Positions 27,064-36,205 are shown, counted from the stretch's first letter. The stretch is 64,000 bases of DNA from Thermaurantimonas aggregans (GCF_003851885.1 NZ_BHZE01000013.1:1-64000), one strand, 5' to 3'. Notes: a model not told the origin generated them from the letters alone. Made by a program: numbers and translations.

Positions 27064-29219
27064 ATACTCGCCGTGCGCTACATATGCTGCTGATTTGCTT
27101 TAACGGGCTGCTGTGTCTTGCCCAGCCCAAGGGAATTGGGCTGGTGCTTAGCGGTGGCGGGGCACGCGCTATGGCACATGTAGGCGTTTTGCAAATCATA
27201 GACTCAGCAGGCCTACAGGTGAGCTACATAGCCGGTACAAGCATGGGCGCAGTAGTAGGTGCCTTTTACGCCATGGGTTACTCCGGTAAGCAGATCGAAG
27301 CCATCATGCGCTCGGTCGATTGGCAAGCTGTGAGCGACAATCGCATCCAGCGCAAAAAGCTTTCATACTTCGATCGCAAGCAAACCGACAAATACCTCTT
27401 GAGCTTGCCAATTACTGACAAGGGAATTTCTATACCCGCCGGCATCAATTATGGATACTACATATTGCAAACGCTTTCAAGGCTTACTGTACATTATCCT
27501 GGATATCAAGATTTTAGAAAGTTTCCAATTCCATTTGTATGTACTGGCACCGACATCGAAAATGGAATTCTCAAAGAATTCGATGAAGGCATCATCAGCG
27601 ATATTCTTCGGGCTACAACAGCCTTTCCAAGTATTTTTTCGCCTTACGAAGTCGATGGAAGGCTGTACGTAGATGGTGGAGTAATGGACAATCTGCCCAT
27701 CAGCTTGCTCAAAAAAAGGGGTGTGCAGTTCATCTTAGCCTCCGACGTACAAAATGCTGCTTACACCAAAGAAGAACTTAACTCTATAAACAAAATCCTT
27801 GAACAGGCGGCAACCTTCGCCAGTATACGCGCCTATCAAGATTACATCTGCGAGGCTCAAATGCTCTTACAACCCAAAGTGCCAGAGGCGGGTCTGCTGA
27901 GTTTTGAGCTCATGGATAGAGTAATTCAAGAAGGTAGAAATGTTGCCCTGAGGTATTGGGATACGCTTGTAGCCCTTGCTAAAATCTATCCGCGCGCGGT
28001 GCCGTATCAAAGAGAACTTCCTCCGAACGATGTAATAGTCTCTAACATACGAGTATCAGGTTCGGCTGATGTAGATGAAAATTACATCACGGCTAAACTG
28101 GGCTTTAGGAAAAACACCGCACTTTCTTTTGACAAAATCCACGACCTTATGGATCAAATCTATGGTCGAAAAAATCACGAAATCATCAAATACGATTTGT
28201 TTCCAATCACTGACACATCCCATGCTCTCAATTTTTATTTTAAACCTTTTAAATACAATCAATATTTGCGCTTAGGTCTTCACTTCGATACTGATTTTGG
28301 CAGCGCATTTTTATTTTCATATTACAACAAAAATTTGATTTTTAGAAATTCGTTTTTAAATATAGATCTTGTTTTGGGTGATAACCCGCGTGGAAATTTT
28401 ACTTACTTTATCGATCGTGGTGTTATTCCTATGTTGGGGATTAGGGGCAGATTTAACACTTTTCGTTCAGCACTTTGGAGCAATGAAAGACCGATAAATT
28501 TTATTAATTATACAGATCTGAGTAGCGATATTTTTATTCAATCCATTTTGACAAAATCTATATCGGTTACAGGCGGGGTTCAGACAGAATTTTTTAACTT
28601 AATTCCTACTCAACTCGACAATCCTCTGATTCGAAATAATCTTGCGTATTTAAACTATTTTGGTCAACTGCATTTTGACAATTTAGACCAACTCTTTAAA
28701 CCGCAAAAAGGCGCTAAAGTAGAAATAATAGCCCGTGTTTTATCACGTACAGAGAGGTATCAAGTTTTCATTAAACCCACTACGGTAATAAGTGGATACT
28801 ACATGCAAGCACTCGGCTATGGAAGGGTGGGAATGAATTTGTCCTTTCAGTCAACCATATCTCTGGGTAACAACCAGTTTTTTCCTTACCGAGTATTTCT
28901 AGGTGGTCTGGGCAACAATTATTTTCAGCACATACACAAGTTTGCGGGTTATCGTTTTCTCGAATTATCTGGTCGGCAAAATGCTGTCTTGCGCGGTGAA
29001 TTTTTCTTCCGTACCTTTCCGAATCAGTACTTTACTTTTACTTACAACGTAGGTAAAATTGGCGAGGAAATTCCTGAATTAATTACCAATGAGATCATCG
29101 ATGGCTATGCCATTACCTACAGTGTTAATACGCTACTGGGTCCTATCGAATTAAGTTTGATGGGCAATAGTAATTCATCGCGAATTTTGGGGTATATTTC
29201 TGTAGGATATTGGTTTTAA
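27060..29219 (+). CDS. Patatin-like phospholipase fused to POTRA and outer-membrane barrel
   Basis: A 719-aa protein: signal peptide (about 1-21, starting with an RR-containing n-region), patatin domain (about 25-310), POTRA-like segment (about 325-390, VSNIRVSGSADVDENYITAKL) and a C-terminal BamA/TpsB-like 16-strand-type barrel (about 400-719, ending GYWF). The lipase has oxyanion loop SGGGARA at 31-37, nucleophile Ser61 in GTSMG, and Asp205 in DGG, so the catalytic dyad is intact. This resembles type Vd patatin autotransporters (PlpD-like). The TTG start overlaps the uvrC stop; it is preferred over ATG 27084 because it gives a charged signal peptide. Confidence 0.88.
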   Translation: MNTRRALHMLLICFNGLLCLAQPKGIGLVLSGGGARAMAHVGVLQIIDSAGLQVSYIAGTSMGAVVGAFYAMGYSGKQIEAIMRSVDWQAVSDNRIQRKKLSYFDRKQTDKYLLSLPITDKGISIPAGINYGYYILQTLSRLTVHYPGYQDFRKFPIPFVCTGTDIENGILKEFDEGIISDILRATTAFPSIFSPYEVDGRLYVDGGVMDNLPISLLKKRGVQFILASDVQNAAYTKEELNSINKILEQAATFASIRAYQDYICEAQMLLQPKVPEAGLLSFELMDRVIQEGRNVALRYWDTLVALAKIYPRAVPYQRELPPNDVIVSNIRVSGSADVDENYITAKLGFRKNTALSFDKIHDLMDQIYGRKNHEIIKYDLFPITDTSHALNFYFKPFKYNQYLRLGLHFDTDFGSAFLFSYYNKNLIFRNSFLNIDLVLGDNPRGNFTYFIDRGVIPMLGIRGRFNTFRSALWSNERPINFINYTDLSSDIFIQSILTKSISVTGGVQTEFFNLIPTQLDNPLIRNNLAYLNYFGQLHFDNLDQLFKPQKGAKVEIIARVLSRTERYQVFIKPTTVISGYYMQALGYGRVGMNLSFQSTISLGNNQFFPYRVFLGGLGNNYFQHIHKFAGYRFLELSGRQNAVLRGEFFFRTFPNQYFTFTYNVGKIGEEIPELITNEIIDGYAITYSVNTLLGPIELSLMGNSNSSRILGYISVGYWF

Positions 29220-29230
29220 AATTAAGTTTT

Positions 29231-29773
29231 ATGAATACTTCTTTTGTAAAAAATATCTACTTTTTTTATATAAGATTTTTAATTATGTTCTTTTTTGGAA
29301 TTTATGCTCTCTATATACGATTTAATAATCCAGATTTCTTAATAAAATTGTTTGGAATAATTTGGTTTTTTCTGGGAATTATTACATTTCTTATGTTCAT
29401 ATTAAAAATTTTAAAAAAGGAATCAAATGTTTCATACATTCTGCATGCTTCTGCAGATATCTTAATATCAATATTACTTTATTTTAATTCAACATACATA
29501 TCAAAACATTTTTCAATTTTCATTGGAATATTCGCCATTTTTATTGCAATATCTCTGCTTTTTTACCGATCTAATCAAAAGAGCAATTATCTTCTATATT
29601 TAATCATTACATTAATGATAATATTTGGAATATTTATGTTTTTTGAATCTATAATTTCAGACGTTGTAATCTCTTACATGATAGCTATTTTTTTTACGTT
29701 TACAGGTTTGATTGGCTTAATTTTCAATACTTCCTATCACTTTAAAGCAATTAGTAAGAAAAGGAGTAAATAA
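29231..29773 (+). CDS. AT-rich polytopic membrane protein, possibly HdeD/DUF308-like
   Basis: 180 aa from ATG 29231, with about six hydrophobic helices paired by short loops and a basic C-terminus (KAISKKRSK). The repeating pattern of Gly and aromatic residues in the helices (FGIIWFFLGIITF, IIFGIFMFF) recalls the DUF308/HdeD repeat, but identification is weak. The region is visibly richer in A and T than its neighbours and codons favour ATA/TTT. It follows the patatin gene by 11 nt. No function can be given. Confidence 0.6.
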   Translation: MNTSFVKNIYFFYIRFLIMFFFGIYALYIRFNNPDFLIKLFGIIWFFLGIITFLMFILKILKKESNVSYILHASADILISILLYFNSTYISKHFSIFIGIFAIFIAISLLFYRSNQKSNYLLYLIITLMIIFGIFMFFESIISDVVISYMIAIFFTFTGLIGLIFNTSYHFKAISKKRSK

Positions 29774-29788
29774 TTCTTCTTTTAAGGC

Positions 29789-29820
29789 TTGGTGTTTAAT
29801 TATCAATGGGGTTACTTTTG
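29789..29820 (+). promoter_or_regulatory. Bacteroidota-type promoter of the DUF1599 gene
   Basis: TTG (29789-29791), a 21-bp spacer and TACTTTTG (29813-29820), 25 nt before the ATG of the DUF1599 gene. Full match to the -7 consensus. Confidence 0.65.
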
Positions 29821-29845
29821 GCCTTTTAGAGATGATACTTAAACT

Positions 29846-30406
29846 ATGCATTATTTACGCACCCGGCAACAAGCAGAAGAAGTAGTAACAGATTGTTTTC
29901 AACTATTTTCCAAAAAACTCAAAGATTACGGTACTGCCTGGCGAATTCTGCGCTTACCCTCGCTAACTGACCAAATATTTATCAAAGTGCAACGCATTCG
30001 TACCATCGAAGAGAAAAAGCAACAGATGGTACAAGACAGCATTGAAAATGAATACGTTGGCATTATCAATTACGCTATAATGGCACTGATACAATTAGAT
30101 CTCGGAGTTTCTGACAAACCTGATATTGATATAGCTCAAGCTGAAAATTTATATCAGAAAAAGGCCCGTGAAATACTCGCGCTGATGGACCGCAAAAACC
30201 ACGACTACGGCGAGGCATGGCGCGACATGCGCATCTCGAGCTACACTGATTTGATTCTTCAGAAGCTGCTGCGCATCAAGCAGATAGAAGATAATCAAGG
30301 CGCGACCCTCGTGTCAGAGGGCATAGATGCCAACTACATGGATATAGTGAACTACGCTATTTTTGCTTTAATACGTTTAAAAGAAGAAAAAACTACTAAA
30401 TCATGA
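29846..30406 (+). CDS. DUF1599 protein with internal duplication
   Basis: A 186-aa cytoplasmic protein formed by two copies of one helical unit. Copy one (about residues 25-82) has KDYGTAWRILRLPSLTDQIF and YVGIINYAIMALIQL; copy two (about 112-180) has HDYGEAWRDMRISSYTDLIL and YMDIVNYAIFALIRL. This is the DUF1599 layout, also called nucleotide-modification-associated domain 1 in comparative studies; the biochemical role is unproven. The conserved DYG-AWR and TD residues could bind metal or phosphate (inference). It overlaps the DoxX gene by 4 nt (ATGA). Confidence 0.85.
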   Translation: MHYLRTRQQAEEVVTDCFQLFSKKLKDYGTAWRILRLPSLTDQIFIKVQRIRTIEEKKQQMVQDSIENEYVGIINYAIMALIQLDLGVSDKPDIDIAQAENLYQKKAREILALMDRKNHDYGEAWRDMRISSYTDLILQKLLRIKQIEDNQGATLVSEGIDANYMDIVNYAIFALIRLKEEKTTKS

Positions 30407-31551
30407 AGTGGGTTGTTTGGATTGTTCGAGTACTTGTAGGAGGACTGTTTGTGTTTTCCGGTTTGGTGAAGCTCAACGATCCTATGGGCTTTGCCTTTAA
30501 GCTGGAAGACTATTTTGCCGCTGATGTTCTGAACCTTCCCTTTTTAACCCCAATTGCCTTACCGTTAGCCATAGCTATTGTTACTGTCGAGATTGTTTTG
30601 GGCGTTATGCTTTTACTCGGTTTTCGAGCGAGGCTTACGCTGAATTTGCTCTTGGCCATGATCGTATTCTTTACCTTCCTTACTTTTTATTCAGCCTATT
30701 TCAATAAAGTAACCGATTGTGGTTGCTTTGGCGATGCTATTCCCCTTACGCCTTGGCAGTCGTTCACCAAAGATGTAGTGTTGTTGGTTTTAATCCTTTT
30801 TCTTTTAATCTACAGAGATGCTATTAAGCCTATACTCTCTGACAGGGTTTCATTGGGGATCGTATTTGTTTCAGTGATTGCCTGCCTCATCTTAGCTCGC
30901 CATGTTTTGTACCACTTGCCTTTCATTGACTTCCGGCCCTATGCTGTGGGAAAGAGCATTGTTGAAGGCATGAAGACTGCCGAGGAGCTCGGCTTAGAGT
31001 CGCCTAAATACATGACGATTTACACTTTAAAAAATACCAGAACAGGAGAAACGCGCGAGGTAAACAGCGACGAATACCTCGCCGAGAGGTGGTGGGAGAG
31101 AGAAGAATGGGAAATTCAAAGCGACAAGACGCGCACTGTAAAAGTGCGCAAAGGGTATGAACCCCCGATTCACGACTTTAAAATAGTGCTCGACGGCGAA
31201 GACATAACGCAAGATGTCCTTTCAGCCGACAAGGTGATGCTCGTGATCATGTACAACATTCACAAAACAGATCTTCGTAATTTTTCGAAAATCAATGCCC
31301 TTGCTGATTTAGCAGAGCGCAAAGGAGCTAAAGTGTATGGCGTGACTGGCAGTTCACAGTCTGATTTCGAACCCATTCGCCATGAGGTGCAGGCTGCCTA
31401 TCCGTGGGCTACATGTGATATGACTACTCTGAAAACCATGATTCGCTCGAATCCTGGCGTTGTAATACTCGGTAAAGGTACTGTAAAGGCCATGTTTAGC
31501 CATCGCGATGTGCCTTCAGCCGACGAGGCTATAGCCGCTCAACTTTTTTAA
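30403..31551 (+). CDS. DoxX/MauE-like membrane protein with C-terminal thioredoxin-like region
   Basis: 382 aa. The N-terminal half has four helices (about residues 4-22, 45-72, 78-98, 120-137) and a Cys pair in TDCGCFGD (C106, C108), as in the MauE/DoxX_6 branch that handles electrons at the membrane. A fifth helix (about 148-170) leads to a soluble C-terminal part. Its end (VMLVIMYNIHK, KVYGVTGSS, NPGVVILGKGTV) reads like a thioredoxin/TlpA fold but lacks CxxC. It corresponds to the BT_3928 family of Bacteroidota. Translation is coupled to the DUF1599 gene. A redox role is inferred. Confidence 0.75.
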   Translation: MKWVVWIVRVLVGGLFVFSGLVKLNDPMGFAFKLEDYFAADVLNLPFLTPIALPLAIAIVTVEIVLGVMLLLGFRARLTLNLLLAMIVFFTFLTFYSAYFNKVTDCGCFGDAIPLTPWQSFTKDVVLLVLILFLLIYRDAIKPILSDRVSLGIVFVSVIACLILARHVLYHLPFIDFRPYAVGKSIVEGMKTAEELGLESPKYMTIYTLKNTRTGETREVNSDEYLAERWWEREEWEIQSDKTRTVKVRKGYEPPIHDFKIVLDGEDITQDVLSADKVMLVIMYNIHKTDLRNFSKINALADLAERKGAKVYGVTGSSQSDFEPIRHEVQAAYPWATCDMTTLKTMIRSNPGVVILGKGTVKAMFSHRDVPSADEAIAAQLF

Positions 31552-31555
31552 GAGG

Positions 31556-32638
31556 ATGGTTCGTCGGCTTTTTTGGCAGCTTGGGTACAGTCTTTTGATT
31601 TTTTTGGGCGTAGCCACTCTCATTTTCAATCTCTTTTACTTATTGCCTGCCGATCCGGCTCGAATGCTTACTGACCAGCGCGAGGATGAGAATCAACTAA
31701 AAGCCATAAGGCAACAATATGGACTTAATTTGCCCATTCCTGTTCAATACCTGCTCTTTATCAACGATTTATCACCATTAAGCTATTACAACAATCAGTC
31801 GAATATTTCACTTCTGAGAGCTTCAGAACGCGGAATACATTCAGTAAAGCTCATGGAATTTGGCAACAATGCTTATGTGGGCATTAAGTGGCCATATCTC
31901 CGTCAAAGCTTTCAATATAAGGGAGTTGAAGTCGCATCTTTAATTAAAACGCGATTTTTTAACACCTTAATTCTGGCCCTTTCGGCCTTTACAATTGCTT
32001 TTTCGTTAGGAGTTATCATGGGTTTATTCGCGGGTATATATCAAAATACATGGATTGACAAGGCGATAACGTTAATATCCACTGCCGGTATGGGGTTGCC
32101 ATCGTTTGTGAGTGCTATTTTAGCTGCATGGATTTTTGCCTTTTTACTTCATTCCTACACTGGTCTAAACATTACAGGAAATCTTTGGGAATGGGACGAC
32201 CTGGGTGAAGCTCGAACAATACGCTGGAAAAATCTTATTCTGCCTGCTCTTACTCTTGGTATAAGGCCTCTCAGTGTCATTACTCAAATGATGCGCAGTT
32301 CGTATCTCGAGCAATCGACCATGCCATACGTGCTGACAGCTATTAGCAAAGGACTAACATATCGGACCATAGCTCTTAAGCACATTCTGCCCAATGCTTT
32401 AAATCCAGTAGTCTCTGTATCGTCTTCGTGGATGGCTTCAATGCTGGCAGGTAGTGTGTTTGTGGAATATATCTTTGGTTGGAATGGTATAGGTAAGTTG
32501 GTCGTAGAGTCGGCTACTACGCTCGATCTACCTGTGTTAATGGGTTGTGTTTTGACATTTTCAGCAGTTTTTATTGTAGTGAATGTGCTCACTGATCTTT
32601 TATATCGCTGGTTAGATCCCACGATATCAAGTGATTAG
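31556..32638 (+). CDS. Orphan DppB-like ABC transporter permease
   Basis: 360 aa with a binding-protein-dependent transport inner-membrane domain. The N-terminal helix and YLLPADPARM segment are typical of DppB/OppB. The EAA loop is present as VLTAISKGLTYRTIALKHILPNAL, split here as VLTAISKGL and IALKHILPNAL. It would form a channel with a DppC-like partner and ATPases for peptide or nickel uptake, but no partner gene is adjacent. A long periplasmic insertion sits between the first two helices (about 60-120). It follows the DoxX gene by 4 nt and converges with the next gene, overlapping by 4 nt. Confidence 0.85.
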   Translation: MVRRLFWQLGYSLLIFLGVATLIFNLFYLLPADPARMLTDQREDENQLKAIRQQYGLNLPIPVQYLLFINDLSPLSYYNNQSNISLLRASERGIHSVKLMEFGNNAYVGIKWPYLRQSFQYKGVEVASLIKTRFFNTLILALSAFTIAFSLGVIMGLFAGIYQNTWIDKAITLISTAGMGLPSFVSAILAAWIFAFLLHSYTGLNITGNLWEWDDLGEARTIRWKNLILPALTLGIRPLSVITQMMRSSYLEQSTMPYVLTAISKGLTYRTIALKHILPNALNPVVSVSSSWMASMLAGSVFVEYIFGWNGIGKLVVESATTLDLPVLMGCVLTFSAVFIVVNVLTDLLYRWLDPTISSD

Positions 32639-33627
32639 TGATGTCTTTTTCGTCCTGCCCAGAGAAAGCTACCAATCAAAGCAGGCAAAGCCACGTTGGC
32701 CGTCCACACCAATGTAACGGAGGTAAAAATGGCCCAATCGCTCAAGTGCAATTGCTTTAACAACAAGATGCCTACTGCACCTTTTACAATGGGATCAAAT
32801 ACTAATATGGTAGGCATATATGAGGCAAGAGAATAATAAAAAGCCACATACAACCAGACGATAAAGAAGTGAGCATCGGATGAGCCTATCGATAGAAGTA
32901 ATATGGAAAGCTGTGAGGTGTATATGATGAATTTTACAGCTGATAGACTAATCCATTTAATCTTGTCAATAGCAGAAATACGTATGCGTAAAAAAGACTG
33001 AAAGTAATTTTTGCCTTGTATGCTAATATTTGTTATAAAAGGCAAAAAATTTTCAATATACCAATAAAACAAAAAGTGAGTAAGTACTAAGAAAAAGAAG
33101 AGATATAAGTGCCATTTTTTTAAAAAAGATTCGGTCGTGTAGAACAACAGAAATGTGGCAAAAAGTCCGAGAAGATTTCTTGCAACAGTCTTTACTGTGC
33201 GAAAGTGAAATGCCAGAAAAAAACCTTTTAGCTTGGCCAGGGGAGCTTTGAATTGACGCATTTTTCCCCCGTATTCCCCAATGTTATTGGGAGTAATAAA
33301 ACCAAGAGACATCGAGATGAGGTGATGCCTTGCGTAGTGCCAAAACCGAAGTTTGTGACTGCCTTTAGAAATCAATGACCACAACAGTACATCGAGAAAA
33401 AAATTTGCCAACGAGAGTGAAATGAAAAGTGGTATATTGTGAAGAAAATTAGCCTGATTAAAAATAAATTCGGGCTTAAAATAGGATTTAGAAAGACGTT
33501 GAAAAAGAACAAAAAAACAGACGATAATTACAGCATATTTTATAGCACTGTTTATTGCTGGAGTTCGAAAAGCAGAATATGCTTTTTGAGCAAAGGTTAC
33601 ATATTTTTCTGCGATTTTCAGCTTCAC
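32635..33627 (-). CDS. Flippase-like integral membrane protein (LPG synthase TM region family)
   Basis: 330 aa with about eight hydrophobic segments. The region HYARHHLISMSLGFITPNNIGEYGGKMRQFK, here shortened to SLGFITPNNIGEYGGK, matches the PF03706 family (UPF0104; membrane half of MprF). The aminoacyl transferase half of MprF is absent, so this is not a lysyl-PG synthase. Relatives are proposed to flip lipids or glycolipids. The start is GTG 33627, 10 nt after menD, so it ends the menaquinone operon. The substrate is unknown. Confidence 0.75.
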   Translation of the reverse strand: MKLKIAEKYVTFAQKAYSAFRTPAINSAIKYAVIIVCFFVLFQRLSKSYFKPEFIFNQANFLHNIPLFISLSLANFFLDVLLWSLISKGSHKLRFWHYARHHLISMSLGFITPNNIGEYGGKMRQFKAPLAKLKGFFLAFHFRTVKTVARNLLGLFATFLLFYTTESFLKKWHLYLFFFLVLTHFLFYWYIENFLPFITNISIQGKNYFQSFLRIRISAIDKIKWISLSAVKFIIYTSQLSILLLSIGSSDAHFFIVWLYVAFYYSLASYMPTILVFDPIVKGAVGILLLKQLHLSDWAIFTSVTLVWTANVALPALIGSFLWAGRKRHH

Positions 33628-33637
33628 TTTTTTCTGT

Positions 33638-35194
33638 TTATGTCAAAGAAATTTCAACAATTGTGTTGCTTAAATCGGTTTCAAAAAGTTTGTCGTCTTC
33701 GCCGTTCCAAAGTACATAGTTCATTGAAAAGTGTTTTGCCAAGTGGTTGCAAGTGAAAGAGTGAGGAGTTGTTTGTAGGGCATAAATTTCTGGGAAATCA
33801 CCAGGTCCGGCGATCATCTCGAAAATTTTTCCGCGCTTATTGTTGAAGACAAAAACTGTGAGATTTTTAGGCATTGGATTTTGCCAAAGAGCATTTATGT
33901 CGTAAAAAAAAGAAAGATCACCTAAAAGGCACCAAACCGGAGCATCGGAAGCCATAGCCATACCTACTGCCGTCGATAGACTGCCGTCGATACCTGCTGT
34001 TCCTCTGTTGCCATAGATATTTTGCTGCCATATGCCGGGTAATTTAAAGAATTGGCGAATTACAGCGCTGTTGCCTAACACCACTTTCGCCTTTCTATTC
34101 TGGGCTGCTTTGGCAATCGGGGCATAAAACTTTTTGATTTCTTCATTTTTCAAGTATGCTTCTGTATAAGAGCGATCTGTGGTATACCAGGTTTGCGAAA
34201 AAGAGTTGTCAAGATACACAGGTAAGTCAGCTAATCTTTTAAGAAATTCAGAAGCATCAGTCGGAATGAGTCGTACACCTTTGCCGAAGGTGTCTGGCGG
34301 ATATGGAATGTCTTCGACGTGCCAATGTGTAAGTGTGGGAATTGAACGCAAGTATTTTTTTAAATTCTTGTGAGTGATTTCTCCACCTACCGTAATGACC
34401 AATTCCGGTTCAGGTAAAGTAGTGTAGTCAAATTCATTCACGTGGTAGATGGCTAAATCGGGGTGTAAGTTGCTTAACCCTCCGCTTACTAAAGGATATC
34501 CTTTGTCATTAAGGAATTGCTGAGTGTGTTTGGATATATAACCGGGTCGGCACTGACCGACAACAATCATTATTTTTCGAAAACCCGATAGATCAATGGG
34601 TTTGTTCCAGTTTTTTGGGCGTTGCGGTTCGGTCAAGGAAAACGGCGGCTCAACGAGATCTTTCCATCGGTACAGAGGCTCTTCGTAATGTACATTGATG
34701 TGAATGGGTCTTCGCTGATGTATAATATGTAGATAAATGTCCCGAAGATTTTCAATAAGTGAAGCTGCCGACAAATTTTCTGAAAGATACCAAAAGGCAT
34801 CTACATGTCGGCCGTAGAGGTGATGTTGAAAGATGGTTTGGCCATCGCGGGCCGTGGTGAGATGAATAGGGCGGTCGGCAGTAATCACAATTAGTGGTAC
34901 AGACCGAAACCAAGCTTCGCACACGGCTGGCAGATAGTTGGCTGCAGCAGTCCCCGATGTGCAGATGAGGGCTACGGGCTTCTGAGTTACATCAGCAATT
35001 CCAATGGCCTTAAAACCAGCCGAGCGCTCATCGACCACCGAGTGCAGTTTAAAATTGGGGAAATGCTTAATTAGCGCGATCATTAGAGGCGCATTGCGCG
35101 AGCCGGGACTAATTATAATATCCTCAATTCCCGCTTTTGTGAGGACATGAAGCAGCCAATTGGTGTAATCAAACTGATCGAACGTCGTTGTCAC
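33638..35194 (-). CDS. menD: SEPHCHC synthase (menaquinone synthesis)
   Basis: A thiamine-diphosphate enzyme joining 2-oxoglutarate and isochorismate in menaquinone synthesis, 518 aa. Motifs: SPGSRNAPLMIAL near residues 29-41, the cofactor-activating Glu region (VVDERSAGFKAIG near 53-65), TSGTAAANYLPAV, and the ThDP/Mg motif GDLSFFYDINAL near 438-449. The start is GTG 35194, overlapping the menF stop (GTGA). Slightly shorter than the E. coli enzyme, as usual in Bacteroidota. Confidence 0.95.
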   Translation of the reverse strand: MTTTFDQFDYTNWLLHVLTKAGIEDIIISPGSRNAPLMIALIKHFPNFKLHSVVDERSAGFKAIGIADVTQKPVALICTSGTAAANYLPAVCEAWFRSVPLIVITADRPIHLTTARDGQTIFQHHLYGRHVDAFWYLSENLSAASLIENLRDIYLHIIHQRRPIHINVHYEEPLYRWKDLVEPPFSLTEPQRPKNWNKPIDLSGFRKIMIVVGQCRPGYISKHTQQFLNDKGYPLVSGGLSNLHPDLAIYHVNEFDYTTLPEPELVITVGGEITHKNLKKYLRSIPTLTHWHVEDIPYPPDTFGKGVRLIPTDASEFLKRLADLPVYLDNSFSQTWYTTDRSYTEAYLKNEEIKKFYAPIAKAAQNRKAKVVLGNSAVIRQFFKLPGIWQQNIYGNRGTAGIDGSLSTAVGMAMASDAPVWCLLGDLSFFYDINALWQNPMPKNLTVFVFNNKRGKIFEMIAGPGDFPEIYALQTTPHSFTCNHLAKHFSMNYVLWNGEDDKLFETDLSNTIVEISLT

Positions 35195-36198
35195 ACCAAC
35201 ACACTTAAAAGAGTTTGCATTTTTAATTCGGTTTCACGCCATTCAGATTCAGCATCTGATCCAGCTGTAATTCCAGCCCCGGCATAGAGTATGACCTGAT
35301 CGTCAAAGACTTGCATACTTCTCAGATTTACGTAAAAGTCGGCACTGTCGAAGTTCCAGAACCCGAAGAAACCCGTATAGTAGGAGCGATCGTATCCTTC
35401 GTATTTTTTTATAAATTCCTTAGCCTTGGTGTGATGACTGCCCAGCACTGCCGGGGTAGGGTGGAGCTGCAAGGCTAATTGTAACCAGTGTGGCATTACA
35501 GGCAAAGTACCGCTAATGTCGGTGCGCAAGTGTTTCACCGGACCGGCAGTTACTTCGTATGGACCGTTTTTTTTGATCGAAATGGTGTGATATGTTGAGC
35601 TGAATACTTCTTCGATGTATGCGGTTACAATTTTTTGCTCTTCTAATTCCTTATCAGCCCATGGAGTAGGATCTATCGTAAGTCGTGTACCGGCCAAACT
35701 CATACTGTGAATCTCTTTGTTATCGCCATAGAGCAATCGCTCAGGTGTAGCTCCCATCCAGCAGCCGGTTTCCGGACTGTACATCAGAAAAACCATGGTG
35801 TCAGGGTATCTCCTGCTTAATTCGGCAAATGTTGATAAGTACGATATACCTTTTGCCGGATATGTGGCGCGTCTCGATAAAACTACTTTGGTAAATACGG
35901 TTGTGTCAAAGTTTTTAATGGCTGATTCTACGGCGTTTAAATAGTGTTTTTTTGAATCCGCTGAGATTTCAGGAGCTAAGGTGAGGTTTTTTTTTAACAC
36001 AGCGTCAACATCTTTGATGTCTGTTTCACCCCGAGCATTTGTCATCCTGAAAAGGTGCAGCCGCACATCCGCTTCAAAACCTGCAAAAACAAAAAGTGGT
36101 TGATCGGGAGTAGGAACAGTCTGTGCATCCACGGCACTTAAGAGTACCATCTCCGAATGTTGATAGCCTGGTTTGCGATAGAGCAGAAAGGAATGCAC
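35191..36198 (-). CDS. menF: Isochorismate synthase
   Basis: 335 aa, a chorismate-binding enzyme that converts chorismate to isochorismate, the first committed step to menaquinone. Diagnostic segments are TKVVLSRRA, FLMYSPETGCWMGATPERL, SLAGTRL, LHPTPAVLG and the C-terminal YYTGFFGFWNFDSADFYVNLRS. The call as MenF, not another chorismate enzyme, rests on the directly overlapping menD. The start is GTG at 36198, 7 nt after the PaaG-like gene. Confidence 0.92.
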   Translation of the reverse strand: MHSFLLYRKPGYQHSEMVLLSAVDAQTVPTPDQPLFVFAGFEADVRLHLFRMTNARGETDIKDVDAVLKKNLTLAPEISADSKKHYLNAVESAIKNFDTTVFTKVVLSRRATYPAKGISYLSTFAELSRRYPDTMVFLMYSPETGCWMGATPERLLYGDNKEIHSMSLAGTRLTIDPTPWADKELEEQKIVTAYIEEVFSSTYHTISIKKNGPYEVTAGPVKHLRTDISGTLPVMPHWLQLALQLHPTPAVLGSHHTKAKEFIKKYEGYDRSYYTGFFGFWNFDSADFYVNLRSMQVFDDQVILYAGAGITAGSDAESEWRETELKMQTLLSVLV

Positions 36199-36205
36199 TG
36201 CCTTT

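Noticed and set aside
32635-33627. Considered as MprF lysylphosphatidylglycerol synthase
   Set aside because: Only the membrane half is present; the C-terminal aminoacyl-transfer domain is absent.
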